DNA of 64,000 nt from Bradyrhizobium sp. BR 10289 (lineage in GTDB: Bacteria > Pseudomonadota > Alphaproteobacteria > Rhizobiales > Xanthobacteraceae), in NCBI RefSeq assembly GCF_019455385.1, contig NZ_JACOFR010000029.1:26635-90634 (forward strand), in the 5' to 3' direction. How positions within the stretch are numbered: position 1 is the stretch's first letter; each line of letters opens with the position of its first letter. This document shows, one piece after another, positions 1 to 8,237 of the stretch. A model generated the notes under the pieces. That model ran no database searches. It saw only the letters and a program-made list of their open reading frames with translations, and was not told where the DNA came from. The position numbers and the translations under genes are program-made.

Positions 1-303
1 GCGCGGCGGGCTCGGGTCCGCTTCGCTAGGCCTGTCCCCTTGGGAACGACAAGCCAGTTGCCCATGCACCCCTCCTGCTACTTCAGAGGTACCAAGTCTA
101 GCAAATACACCTTGCGCGCTCGGGCTGGCAATGCCGATCAAACTTGAGGTCCGGGTTCATCCGGCCAGCGCTTCTGGTTTGTGCACAGCGCCGCGGAACA
201 GGGGGACAAGCCTCAGCCCTACCGATTGCGAATCCCTGACCTGTGCTAACCGCTCGGAACGAGCAGACGGGCGGAAGGATTCGTCCTCGCAGGAGCGATC
301 TCG
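1..303. other. Intergenic stretch, nothing recognised
   Basis: I see no gene in this stretch. The only long reading frame crosses it on the minus strand and overlaps the better-supported plus-strand gene that follows. It probably contains the 5' control region of that gene, but I found no convincing promoter or hairpin. Confidence 0.5.
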
Positions 304-570
304 ATGCTGATGACGAAGGAAAGACGACCGGCGATCCGGACGCTGCGCGGCTGGGCGATCCACGTGCTGCAGGAGGCGGCCGCCATCCATGAATGCGCGG
401 AGCACGGATGGGCGAAGGACCGGGCGGACCCTCACGCCCGGGAGCGCGCCCTCGATCTCGCCCGTCAGGAGCCGCCTGCTGGCCTTTCTCCGGACCAGGC
501 CATCGCGGAAGTTCGGGATGTTCTGGATTCCATCGGAGACACTTGCCCGGAGTGCCTTCCGGAAAGTTGA
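304..570 (+). CDS. Small conserved-type hypothetical protein
   Basis: This 88-residue acidic, soluble protein has no recognised domain, signal peptide or membrane segment. Its ATG follows an AGGAG-type ribosome site by about eight bases. The residues near the N-terminus (MLMTKERRPAIRTLRGW) resemble short proteins of unknown function seen in Bradyrhizobium, although I recall this only in general terms. The C-terminal half is helical in character and ends in a CPECLPES tail with two cysteines. No function can be assigned. It is preferred over the overlapping opposite-strand frame because of its ribosome site and its balanced composition. Confidence 0.6.
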   Translation: MLMTKERRPAIRTLRGWAIHVLQEAAAIHECAEHGWAKDRADPHARERALDLARQEPPAGLSPDQAIAEVRDVLDSIGDTCPECLPES

Positions 571-601
571 GCCGGCCATTGTGAGGCCGGCCCCGAGCAT
601 C

Positions 602-796
602 TCAGCGCGCGAGACGCTTCTCGACCCGCTTGCGGGTGTTGCCGACCTTCTTCACAGCCTTCTTCACGGCCGATGCCGAGCGGCCAGTCTTCTTGGCTTC
701 GTAACCCACTTCGTACTTCTGCCCGCCGGCAACCTTGGCCCGGTCCTGATTCCGACCGCGTGCGGTCTTCTTCGTAGTTTTCTTCGCTGAAGCCAT
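602..796 (-). CDS. DUF3606-like small basic protein
   Basis: This is a 64-residue, lysine- and arginine-rich protein. Its core (YEVGYEAKKTGRSASAVKK, then GNTRKRVEK) fits the DUF3606 family of short stress-associated proteins whose biochemical role is unknown. The ATG at 796 is chosen over the adjacent GTG at 799 because the GAGGAGGAG run then sits at proper spacing. A clear EcfG-type promoter (829-853) lies about 30 bases upstream, so general-stress induction is likely. The very basic N-terminus suggests nucleic-acid contact, but that is inference. Confidence 0.72.
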   Translation of the reverse strand: MASAKKTTKKTARGRNQDRAKVAGGQKYEVGYEAKKTGRSASAVKKAVKKVGNTRKRVEKRLAR

Positions 797-828
797 CACG
801 GCTCCTCCTCGTTGAACGATGTCGTAGC

Positions 829-853
829 AACGTCACAAGGATTCACGGGTTCC
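829..853 (-). promoter_or_regulatory. EcfG-type general stress promoter
   Basis: On the minus strand GGAAC (853-849), a 16-base spacer and CGTT (832-829) match the alphaproteobacterial EcfG consensus exactly. It lies about 30 bases upstream of the DUF3606-like gene start. Confidence 0.7.
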
Positions 854-860
854 GGAACGA

Positions 861-1105
861 TTCCGCTCGCGCCCCGACCTCGTCTACGCCGGCAAAGTCG
901 ACCATGGATTTGACAAGGCTTCGGCTGCAGACCTGCGGAAGAGGCTGGAGCCGTTGATCCGGAAGACCCAGGCGTTCAAGAGCGCACCTCGCACAAGGGC
1001 ATCTGGGTCGAGCCGAAGCTGTCAGCCGAGATCGCATATCGCGCGAAGTCAGCGGAAGGAAAAGTCAGGCACCCGTTCCTCAAGGGTCTGCGGGAAGACC
1101 TGTGA
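861..1105 (+). pseudogene. Decayed C-terminal end of a LigD-type ATP-dependent DNA ligase
   Basis: Two frames together read as the last part of a bacterial NHEJ ligase. From 876 one frame reads DLVYAGKVDHGFDKAS through KRLEPLIRKTQ. After a shift near 975-985 a second frame reads HKGIWVEPKLSAEIAYR and finishes with HPFLKGLREDL and a TGA at 1103-1105. This is the conserved C-terminus of LigD ligase (OB-fold) domains. No polymerase, nuclease or adenylation domain is present upstream, so only the tail survives. Ku and two other small ligases lie within 12 kb. Confidence 0.8.
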
Positions 1106-1165
1106 TGGCGCCACCTCGAACCAAATCGGCGTCTCCGGATTGACACCCTGGCCTAGGAGACCCGG

Positions 1166-1510
1166 ATGTCGAACTTCGTAACTCTTCTCGTCGAGGACGA
1201 CCCGCTGCAGCGGGAGATCATGTCCGACCTGCTGCGGGACGAAGGCTTCGAAGTCGTCGAGTGCGCGACGGGCGAAGCGGCGGAGCTTATCGTGGCCTCC
1301 ACCGGTCCCGAGTTGCAGGCGGTGGTCACGGACCACAACCTGGCCGGTAACATGACCGGCTTGGACCTAGCGGACTACGCGAGGGAGCGTCACCCCTTGC
1401 TCAACATCGTCGTGATGTCCGGCAAGGAAGTCGGTCGGCTGCCACCGCGGACCGTATTCCTCCAGAAGCCCTTCGCGCCCCGCGAGCTTTTGGATGCCGT
1501 CAGAGGCTGA
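1166..1510 (+). CDS. Single-domain response regulator (receiver)
   Basis: This 114-residue protein is a bare CheY-like receiver. The acidic pair is in LLVEDDPL, the phospho-acceptor is probably Asp56 in VVTDHNL, MSGKE supplies the switch serine around residue 85, and Lys101 lies in LQKPF. No output domain is present, so it probably relays phosphate to another protein or competes for it. An AGGAG ribosome site sits about six bases before the ATG. No kinase gene is adjacent; neighbours are the LigD remnant and a convergent HAD hydrolase. Confidence 0.85.
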   Translation: MSNFVTLLVEDDPLQREIMSDLLRDEGFEVVECATGEAAELIVASTGPELQAVVTDHNLAGNMTGLDLADYARERHPLLNIVVMSGKEVGRLPPRTVFLQKPFAPRELLDAVRG

Positions 1511-1595
1511 CCGGAGCGTATCGGCTCGTCATCCTAGTTTGGATCGGGCCGCCCGATTGCCGGGAACGATGGGAAGGCAGTTAAGCGGCTGAGTT

Positions 1596-2264
1596 CTATG
1601 TCCGCTCCGCGAGCAGCGAATGCTTGAAGCGGGCGAACAGCGACGCTGGGCCTGGATACACCTCGACGCATCCGGCGTGTCGCAGCGACTGCTCCGTGAA
1701 CCCGCCGCAGAGAACGCCGATCGTGTGGACGCCGGCCTTGCCGGACGCTTCCGCATCGTAGGGCGTATCTCCGACGGCGACGGCGGCGGGACCGTCGAGC
1801 TTCAACTTCCGGAGCACGACGTCGAAGATGTCCGGCGCGGGCTTCGACTCCTCGGCGTCCTCCGACGAGGCGATGACGTCGATCAGATCGGCAACGCGCG
1901 CAATATCGAGGTACTCGGCGAGCTCGTCCTTCTTGGCCGACGAACCGACGGCGATCCGGATGCCGGCGTCTCGGACGCGCTTCAGGAGATCCGGGACCGC
2001 GGAGAACGGGCGCACCAGCGGCAAGTATTCGCTCTTGAAGCGCCGGCCGCGCCATTCCTCCAGATCGTCGCCGTGATCCCGCTGCGCGTCCTCGGATAGG
2101 AAGTGCGGGATAAGCTTGTCGCCGCCTTTGCCGATCTGGCTCCGGGCTTGCTCGAAGCTGACGTCGTGGCCAAACTTCACCAACGCTTCCTGCCAAGCGA
2201 GCGCATGCAGATCGACCGAGTCCACGAGAGTTCCGTCGACATCGAAGATGGCTGCCTTTGTCAT
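1596..2264 (-). CDS. HAD-superfamily hydrolase (beta-phosphoglucomutase/phosphatase-like)
   Basis: The predicted protein has 222 residues. Motif I is DVDGTLVDS near residue 8, with the nucleophile and acid aspartates. A helical cap follows. Motif II is the serine in VGSSAKKDE, motif III is the lysine in ESKPAPDIF, and motif IV is GDTPYDAEAS. This layout is typical of cap-type I HAD phosphatases or phosphoglucomutases, which act on small phosphorylated metabolites in the cytoplasm. The start at 2264 follows GGAGG with six bases spacing; longer in-frame starts are less convincing. Substrate cannot be inferred. Confidence 0.85.
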   Translation of the reverse strand: MTKAAIFDVDGTLVDSVDLHALAWQEALVKFGHDVSFEQARSQIGKGGDKLIPHFLSEDAQRDHGDDLEEWRGRRFKSEYLPLVRPFSAVPDLLKRVRDAGIRIAVGSSAKKDELAEYLDIARVADLIDVIASSEDAEESKPAPDIFDVVLRKLKLDGPAAVAVGDTPYDAEASGKAGVHTIGVLCGGFTEQSLRHAGCVEVYPGPASLFARFKHSLLAERT

Positions 2265-2339
2265 CATGTCCCTCCGGGGCGCGACCGCGCTAACTTCGTG
2301 TACCATTCGGCGTAAGGCGTGTTCTTCGCCATATGGCGG

Positions 2340-2600
2340 TTAAGGTCCGGCGATCCATCGGCCCACCCAGACCGGCCCGCGTTCGCCGAGTGCTCTCTTG
2401 GTGTCGTCCACGGCGCGATGAGCGGTCGCCTCGGCATCCGGATCTGCGTTGGCCTTCGCGTCCCGGACCGCTCGCCTAGCCGCCATCAGCCGCTTCGTCA
2501 GCTTAGATCTCTCGGCCTCATCCAGTTCCGGATTTGCCAGCCGCCACAGCCGACCGCGGACGACGAAGTACCGGCCATCCGGAGTGACCGGGTGCTTCAC
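2340..2600 (-). CDS. Hypothetical protein translationally coupled to Ku
   Basis: This 86-residue protein starts at a GTG that overlaps the Ku stop codon (GTGA), so it is almost certainly translated from the Ku message. It begins MKHPVTPDGRYFVVRGRLWR and continues as a charged helical region rich in Arg, Lys and Glu. Proteins with this N-terminal pattern occur commonly in rhizobia, but I know of no function. Coupling to Ku suggests a role linked to double-strand-break handling; that is inference only. Confidence 0.78.
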   Translation of the reverse strand: MKHPVTPDGRYFVVRGRLWRLANPELDEAERSKLTKRLMAARRAVRDAKANADPDAEATAHRAVDDTKRALGERGPVWVGRWIAGP

Positions 2601-3526
2601 GCAGACTTCCGCCGCGCCCCGGCCGCCGGCTTCTTGGCCGAGTTTTCCTTGGCAGCCCTTTTGCCGGCGATCGGCATCAGCATCTCCTTCTGGCCAGCGG
2701 AAGCCTTCTTCGCCTTCTTAGCCGGTTTCTTCGGAGCCTTGCTTTCGGCCGCTGCACCGCCGACGCTTCGGCGCAACGCCTCCATGAGGTCCACGACGTT
2801 CTCGCCCTTCGGCCGGTCCTTCGGCACGATCGGCTTCCCCGCCCGCTTCTGGTTGATGAGGTCGACGAGCGCGGTCTCGTATTGATCCTCGAACTTGTCG
2901 GGCTCGAAGTTGCCGGCCTTCTGCTCGACGATGTGCCGGGCGAGGTCCAGCATGTCTTTGGTCACCTTCACGTCCTGAATCTCGTCGAAGTATTCCTTCG
3001 GGTCGCGCACTTCGTACGGGTATCGCAGCAGCGTCCCCATCAGGCCTTTGTCCAGCGGCTCGAGTGCGACGATGTGCTCGCGGTTCGTCAGCACGACGCG
3101 GCCGATCGCGACCTTGTCCATCTCGCGGATGGTCTCGCGGATCACCGCGAAGGCGTCATGGCCGACCTTTCCGTCTGGACGCAGATAGTAGGGCCGGATC
3201 AGGTAGCGCGGATCGATGTCGGCCTTGTCGACGAACTCGTCGATCTCGATGGTCCGGGTCGATTCCAGGGCCACGTTCTCGAGCTCTTCCTTCGTCACCT
3301 CGATGAAGGTGTCGGTGTCGACCTTGTAGCCCTTGACGATGTCCTCGTTGGGCACCTCGTCGCCGGTGTCGGCGTCGACCTTCAGGTACTTGATGCGGTG
3401 GCCGGTCGCGCGATTTAGCTGGTTGAATGAGACTTTCTCTGACTCGGACGTCGCAGGATAGAGGGCTACTGGGCAGGTCACGAGGGACAGACGCAGGAAG
3501 CCTTTCCAGTTGGCGCGGGGGGCCAT
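2597..3526 (-). CDS. ku: Non-homologous end-joining protein Ku
   Basis: The predicted 309-residue protein begins MAPRANWKGFLRLSLVTCPV, the hallmark start of bacterial Ku. It continues through the Ku beta-barrel core, with HRIKYLKVDADTGDEV, PYYLRPDGKVG and YPYEVRDPKEYF. The last 60 residues are a lysine- and alanine-rich tail like those that modulate DNA binding and ligase recruitment. Ku homodimers thread onto broken DNA ends and recruit ligase. An in-frame start at 3589 exists but the family N-terminus argues for 3526. The GTG of the next gene overlaps its stop. Confidence 0.95.
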   Translation of the reverse strand: MAPRANWKGFLRLSLVTCPVALYPATSESEKVSFNQLNRATGHRIKYLKVDADTGDEVPNEDIVKGYKVDTDTFIEVTKEELENVALESTRTIEIDEFVDKADIDPRYLIRPYYLRPDGKVGHDAFAVIRETIREMDKVAIGRVVLTNREHIVALEPLDKGLMGTLLRYPYEVRDPKEYFDEIQDVKVTKDMLDLARHIVEQKAGNFEPDKFEDQYETALVDLINQKRAGKPIVPKDRPKGENVVDLMEALRRSVGGAAAESKAPKKPAKKAKKASAGQKEMLMPIAGKRAAKENSAKKPAAGARRKSA

Positions 3527-3713
3527 TAACGCGGTACTCCGGGTGACGGTGCTGGATTCAAGACGAATGGAGCCTGCCGGTTCCGACATGTTCCGGGCCG
3601 GTCAACAGGAAAATTGACCATCTGCCCGCAGCGCCCCCGGCCACGTCCGAAAACGTCGTGAATCGCTTGTCTTCCGGGTACCTCGCGCAGCTTTTGGCCG
3701 GTATTGTGGATCC

Positions 3714-4642
3714 ATGGACGCGCTGACCCAGCCCATGAGAGACGGGCATACTCTGGACGCGGCGGACCTGGCCGCAATGGCCCAGGCGCTGGCCCGGTCG
3801 ACCGATTACAGGTCCTTCGACGCTTGATCCCCCGATCTCCCTACACACCGGCCGCCGGGCAGGAGGTCAGGACCGGCATCTTCCTCGACACGGAGACAAC
3901 CGGCCTCGACCACGCCAAAGACGAGATCATCGAGCTCGGGATGGTCAAGTTCGACTACACGCCAGAGGGGCGGATCGTCGGCGTCAGAGACACGTTCTCC
4001 GCTTTCAACGAACCGAGTGCGCCGATCACCGCGGAAGTGACGGCACTCACCGGGATCACCAACGAAGTGGTTGCCGGTCAAAAATTCGACGATGCCGCCG
4101 TCACGGCGTTCGCCGAAAGCGGGGTCATTACGATCGCGCATAACAGCTCTTTCGACAGAAGGTTCGTCGAGCGCTACTGGCCCGTTTTTGAGCACAAGGC
4201 CTGGGGCTGCAGCATGAGCGAGATCGACTGGCGCAAACACGGCTTCGCGGGAGCGCAACTCGGCTATCTGCTGAACGGTGCGGGTTTCTTCCACCAGGCG
4301 CACCGGGCGGTCGACGACTGCCACGCTCTGCTCGAAGTCCTCGCTTTCGAACTGCCGACAACGGTCTCGCCGGCGCTCGCGCTCCTGCTCGAGGCCGCTC
4401 GCAAGCCGACGCTGCGGGTCTGGGCGGAGCAGTCGCCGTTCGAACTCAAGGACTCGTTGAAGAAGCGCGGATACCGCTGGAACGACGGCAGCGATGGGAG
4501 ACCGAAGAGCTGGTTCATGGACGTCGACGAGTCCGCCCTCGACGACGAGATCGCGTTCCTGCGCAGCCAAATCTACATGCAGGACGTCGAGCCCACCGTG
4601 CAGAGGCTGACCGCTTACACGCGCTTTTCGAGCCGGGTCTGA
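3714..4642 (+). CDS. DEDDh 3'-5' exonuclease (DnaQ-like), N-terminus apparently frame-broken
   Basis: The exonuclease domain shows Exo I (IFLDTETTGLDH), Exo II (HNSSFDRRF) and Exo III (HQAHRAVDDCHA), so it should remove nucleotides 3' to 5'. A region of about 100 residues follows (KDSLKKRGYRWNDG) that may bind DNA or partners. The domain frame is open from 3704, but the residues just before VLRRLIPRS look unnatural there. The other frame, from the ATG at 3714, reads MDALTQPMRDGHTLDAADL through STDYR before a stop at 3825-3827. Joining the two near 3811 gives a natural N-terminus, so one base seems missing. It faces away from Ku. Confidence 0.8.
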
Positions 4643-4725
4643 AGCGAGACGGTTGTGCGGGATGTGCTGCGGGGAGCGCAACTGCAAGGACGCACTACTC
4701 TCTGACACCGGCTTGAGACTGAGTT

Positions 4726-4761
4726 AGGACGCCGTCCCAGCATCGGCCGAGGCGGCGTCCT
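4726..4761 (+). terminator. Hairpin downstream of the exonuclease gene
   Basis: AGGACGCCG (4726-4734) pairs with CGGCGTCCT (4753-4761) across an 18-base loop. It lies between two convergent genes and could stop transcription from both sides. There is no long T-run, so the call is tentative. Confidence 0.4.
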
Positions 4762-4792
4762 TGCAAGGTTATCGCGTGGGCTAGGACGGCCT

Positions 4793-5419
4793 TCAACGCG
4801 CCGGGCCTTTCGCTGCCAGGAAGCCGGCCATGTTGTTGGCCGAGAACGGCAAGTGGTCGCCCATCAGCTTGGCGTGGGCCTCACCCGTCGGCGAGGCCCA
4901 GGAGCCGAGGAGTTCGGCGCCGACCGCGACCCAGGTGATCGGCACAATTCCGGCCTGCACCATTCGGGCGACCGCGGCGTCCTCGACCAGCCTGCTCCAG
5001 GTACCTGAGGCGTCTAGCACGGCATAGACCTCGTAACCCAGCTTCTTGGCGGACAAGGCTGCGAAGGCCACACAGACCTCGGTCGAAATGCCGGCGATCA
5101 GGAGCTTCTTGCGTCCGGTCTTCTTCACGGCGGCGGCGAAATCCTCGTTGTCAAAGGCGTTGATCTGCCCGGGCCTGTGCACGATCGTTGCATTCGGCAG
5201 GCCTTGTTCGACGACCGGCATGATGGGTCCGTTCGGGCCGTCGTGGGCGCTGGTGGTGACGACCGTCGGCAGCTTGTAGATCTGCGCGATCGTGACGAGC
5301 GCCTTCACGTTGTTGATGAACTCGGGCGGGCTCTGGGTTTGCACGCCGTTGGCGAGTCCGGTCTGGTGGTCGACGAAGAGGACGGCTGTGTTCTCGGCGG
5401 TGAGGCGGTCGTAGGACAT
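4793..5419 (-). CDS. Isochorismatase-family cysteine hydrolase (YcaC-like)
   Basis: The protein has 208 residues and carries the cysteine-hydrolase triad: Asp in VLFVDHQTGL, Lys in KKTGRKKLLIAG and Cys in GISTEVCVAFAAL. The last motif is typical of YcaC-like members, cytoplasmic hydrolases acting on amide or ester bonds of small molecules. A C-terminal stretch SWASPTGEAHAKLMGDHLPF also fits this branch. The ATG at 5419 follows GAAGGAA by suitable spacing, whereas the longer frame from 5470 has none. It lies beside a pirin gene and a LysR regulator, possibly one stress-response locus. Substrate unknown. Confidence 0.88.
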   Translation of the reverse strand: MSYDRLTAENTAVLFVDHQTGLANGVQTQSPPEFINNVKALVTIAQIYKLPTVVTTSAHDGPNGPIMPVVEQGLPNATIVHRPGQINAFDNEDFAAAVKKTGRKKLLIAGISTEVCVAFAALSAKKLGYEVYAVLDASGTWSRLVEDAAVARMVQAGIVPITWVAVGAELLGSWASPTGEAHAKLMGDHLPFSANNMAGFLAAKGPAR

Positions 5420-5616
5420 GGCATTTCCTTCGGTTTGACGTTGCTTCGGTGTGTTCGACGCCCTCAACATGACGTCGCAGATGCCGGATCACTAGCCAGC
5501 GAAACGGCTACTCCGCGTCTCGAAAACAGGAACACGAGAGCGCGTGTGGACGCACGAAGGCAGAGCGCCGGCACCCCGATCGGAGGTGCCGGCGCTCTGC
5601 TTGGAAGCCATTCGTC

Positions 5617-6366
5617 TCAGGCGCGGAGGAGAACGTTGCCGCTGAACATGCCGCCCTTGAACACAGGCGCGCCGGCATCGGTGGAGAACAGCACCAGATC
5701 GGACTCGGTCGTGGCCGCGACCTCGACCTCGTCCTCGGCCAGGAACGCTCCTTCGCCGGTCTGAAGCCGCCACGCACCGACGCCGATCTCGCCCGAGAAG
5801 ACGTAGAGCAGTCTCACCGCGCCCGGAGTGGGGATGAGCGGAAGCGACACGGTTTTCCCCGCGGCCACGCGGATGTCGTGCACCCAGGCTTGCGCCCGTA
5901 CCTCGAATGGCGCGCCTTCGGGAGCCGCGAGCAGCCGCCATACGTCGCGGCTCGTCGCTTCGCTGAAGGCGCGGAATTGCACCTTGGGCTCGAGCGACGG
6001 AGCATGGGGGCGCAGGAATATCTGCAACGCCTCCTGCGGTTCAGTGCCGAGAATCGTCTCTTCGTGCTGGAAGGTATGGCCCGCGTTCATCATCATCAGT
6101 CGCGCCGGCCGGATCTCCTCGCGGTTGCCGACCGTATCCTTGTGGAGCATCGATCCGACGCGCACGTAGGTGAGGATCTCGTCGTCGCGGTGAGGATGCA
6201 TCGCGATGGTGTGACCTGGATGGATGCGCGCACGGTCGATGCGACCGATCGCGCCGATCCCGCTGTCGTCCGTGCCGAGCGTCAGCCCCGGATGGATGAT
6301 CTCTAGCGAGAAGCCCCGATCGGGGTCTCCTCGTCTCGTGCCGCGTTTCATCTTCGTCGTCTTCAT
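5617..6366 (-). CDS. Pirin-family bicupin protein
   Basis: The predicted 249-residue protein has the pirin arrangement of two cupin domains. Metal ligands are visible in the N-terminal cupin (IAMHPHRDDEILTYV, then GHTFQHEE). The C-terminal cupin ends KGGMFSGNVLLRA. Some pirins oxidise quercetin-like substrates, others bind regulators; which applies here is unknown. The N-terminus is short and very basic (MKTTKMKRGTRRG). The ATG at 6366 follows AAAGGAACGA. It diverges from the LysR gene at 6502, which makes that regulator its likely controller. Confidence 0.9.
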   Translation of the reverse strand: MKTTKMKRGTRRGDPDRGFSLEIIHPGLTLGTDDSGIGAIGRIDRARIHPGHTIAMHPHRDDEILTYVRVGSMLHKDTVGNREEIRPARLMMMNAGHTFQHEETILGTEPQEALQIFLRPHAPSLEPKVQFRAFSEATSRDVWRLLAAPEGAPFEVRAQAWVHDIRVAAGKTVSLPLIPTPGAVRLLYVFSGEIGVGAWRLQTGEGAFLAEDEVEVAATTESDLVLFSTDAGAPVFKGGMFSGNVLLRA

Positions 6367-6501
6367 GGCTCGTTCCTTTCTTCGGCGGGACGTCGGCGGC
6401 AGCGCCTTCGTCGTATTAACCAAGCCAAAGGTATCGTCGCGACATCAGGCACAATAGATGCGGTTCATGGTATCTCGTGTCGCCCAAAGAGGGACGCGAA
6501 C

Positions 6502-7362
6502 ATGGAATTTGAAGACCTGCGGACCTTCGTCGAAGTCGCCGACGCGGGCGGCGTATCTGCCGCTGCGAGGCGCCTCGGTCTCGCCAAGTCGATCGTCAGC
6601 CGGCGGCTGCTGCGCCTGGAAGATGAACTTGGAAGCCAGCTTTTGTCCCGGAACACCCGCGGTGCGGTCTTGACCGAAGCAGGCATCTCCTTCCGCGAGC
6701 GTGCCGCCCGCATCTGCTCGGAGATGGAAGCCGCGCGTGAGGAACTGTCTCCGGACGGCGACCTTCGCGGGCTGCTTCGGGTTACTGGACCGGCTTCCTT
6801 CGGGCAGCATTTCGCGCCGGCGCTCGCCGCCTTCGCAAAACAACACCCTCTGCTGCAGGTCCACACCCGCTACAGCGACCGCTACGTCGACCTGGTTGCC
6901 GAGGGGTTCGACTGCGGGATCAGGGTCGGTTATCTGCCGGATTCGAACCTGGTCGCCCGCCGCATCGGTTCGTTCTCCGTCGGTCTCTACGCGAGCCCGC
7001 ACTACGTGCTGGAGCATGGCGCGCCGGAGAAGCCGGAAGACGTGCTCCGACATCAGGCCGTGATGATAGGTACCGAGAGTTGGAAGTTCGCCGATGGGCG
7101 AAAGACCATTCCGGTCAACCCGCAGGGGCGCTTCAAGTCGGACAGTGCCATCGCGATCGCCGAAGCCATCGCGGCCGGGATCGGCATCGGCGCCCTTCCG
7201 GATGTCATCGCGAAGCCCTACGTCGCGTCCGACGGCCTCGTCGCTGTGATGACCCGCTACCGTCTGCCCGAGGTCGGCATCTTCGTCGTACGTCCACCCG
7301 GCGCGCATCTGGCCCGCAAGGTGAGGGTGCTTATCGATGTGCTTGCGGAAAGGTTCGGCTGA
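6502..7362 (+). CDS. LysR-family transcriptional regulator
   Basis: This 286-residue protein opens with a LysR winged helix (MEFEDLRTFVEVADAGGVS, recognition helix around AKSIVSRRLLRLEDELG). A periplasmic-binding-like effector domain covers roughly residues 90-286. It is a DNA-binding regulator responding to a small ligand. The ATG follows GAGGG by eight bases. It is transcribed away from the pirin gene across a 135-base gap, the classic layout in which a LysR protein controls its divergent neighbour. The effector is unknown. Confidence 0.92.
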   Translation: MEFEDLRTFVEVADAGGVSAAARRLGLAKSIVSRRLLRLEDELGSQLLSRNTRGAVLTEAGISFRERAARICSEMEAAREELSPDGDLRGLLRVTGPASFGQHFAPALAAFAKQHPLLQVHTRYSDRYVDLVAEGFDCGIRVGYLPDSNLVARRIGSFSVGLYASPHYVLEHGAPEKPEDVLRHQAVMIGTESWKFADGRKTIPVNPQGRFKSDSAIAIAEAIAAGIGIGALPDVIAKPYVASDGLVAVMTRYRLPEVGIFVVRPPGAHLARKVRVLIDVLAERFG

Positions 7363-7878
7363 CTTTTCGTCTAGCTCGCTAGAGCGCTGATGTCTCAATC
7401 ATTCTCCTGGGCAGCACCGCGCCTGCAGCAGATTATTTCTCCTTTTTACTCGCAATCGTTCTCCCTTCTGCGATTGTTGAACCCCTCGGTGACTGAGCGT
7501 CGTTGCGCCGAGCGCGGCTTGGGCCGAAAGTAAAGCTGGGCAATGGCGGGAATAGTCAAAGTGCTCACGAATGGCTCCCGTTTAGAGCCAGCTCACGCTG
7601 CTGCGGAGGCCGCGTGTGTGTCACTTCCGCTCATTGCTCCGATTGGAATTTCGACCCCACAAGGATCATCAGTACAGTGGCAATGCCATATGGATTAGCG
7701 TTGACAAAACCGGTCTGAAGATTCGTCACCCGAAGGCCTTGATTGATCTGCGGTTGCCATACCGACAATACGCTGCCGGTTGCCGATGCCATGCGCAAAT
7801 CAGCGCCATTGTCAGACAGTCATATCGACGTCCCTTCGCCGGCCGACCCTTTGCTCTGGACGTCGTCCCGGGATCGTC
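7363..7878. other. Intergenic stretch, nothing recognised
   Basis: About 500 bases separate the LysR gene from the convergent small gene that follows. The stretch is less GC-rich than its surroundings. It has short open frames without ribosome sites or recognisable protein character. I see no RNA gene and no strong terminator. Confidence 0.45.
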
Positions 7879-8184
7879 TCACTCCATCCGCGCCTTGACT
7901 TTCAGATCGCGGATCCGGATTTCGGCTTCTTCCTTCGAAGTCACGATCTCCGATTCGTCCGGCACGCGCGCGATTGCACTGAGCCTCTTGAGCTCGTCGA
8001 GTTGTTCCGTGGTGGGCTTTTCCATCTTCGCATCCTTGAGCGCCTGCACAACGGTTCCGTCGTCGAGCACATCCAGCAGTCTGTTTATGGTTTGCTCGCA
8101 ATTTCTGGGGCCGGGCTCGACATGCCGGGCCAAGATGCCTTGTGCGTCTTCCAAGGCCTTCGCAACTCGCCTTTCCGGATCCAT
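7879..8184 (-). CDS. Hypothetical protein behind an EcfG-type promoter
   Basis: This 101-residue acidic, helical protein begins MDPERRVAKALEDAQGILAR and ends IRIRDLKVKARME. It has no signal peptide or membrane segment and I do not recognise the family. The ATG at 8184 lies inside a longer frame, but upstream residues in that frame are shadow sequence of the adjacent ligase gene. An exact EcfG promoter (8213-8237), partly inside the end of the ligase gene, lies about 30 bases before the ATG. That argues strongly for this start and for stress induction. Confidence 0.7.
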   Translation of the reverse strand: MDPERRVAKALEDAQGILARHVEPGPRNCEQTINRLLDVLDDGTVVQALKDAKMEKPTTEQLDELKRLSAIARVPDESEIVTSKEEAEIRIRDLKVKARME

Positions 8185-8212
8185 GACCGGTACCCCACAT
8201 ACTCCGCAGGAA

Positions 8213-8237
8213 AACGCGGCTATGAACGGCGCGTTCC
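8213..8237 (-). promoter_or_regulatory. EcfG-type general stress promoter
   Basis: GGAAC (8237-8233), 16 bases and CGTT (8216-8213) on the minus strand match the EcfG consensus. The site overlaps the end of the ligase gene (stop at 8220-8222) and precedes the small gene starting at 8184. Confidence 0.68.

Noticed and set aside
3526..3600. EcfG promoter for Ku
   Set aside because: Two GGAAC elements occur on the minus strand but no NGTT lies 16 or 17 bases downstream of either.
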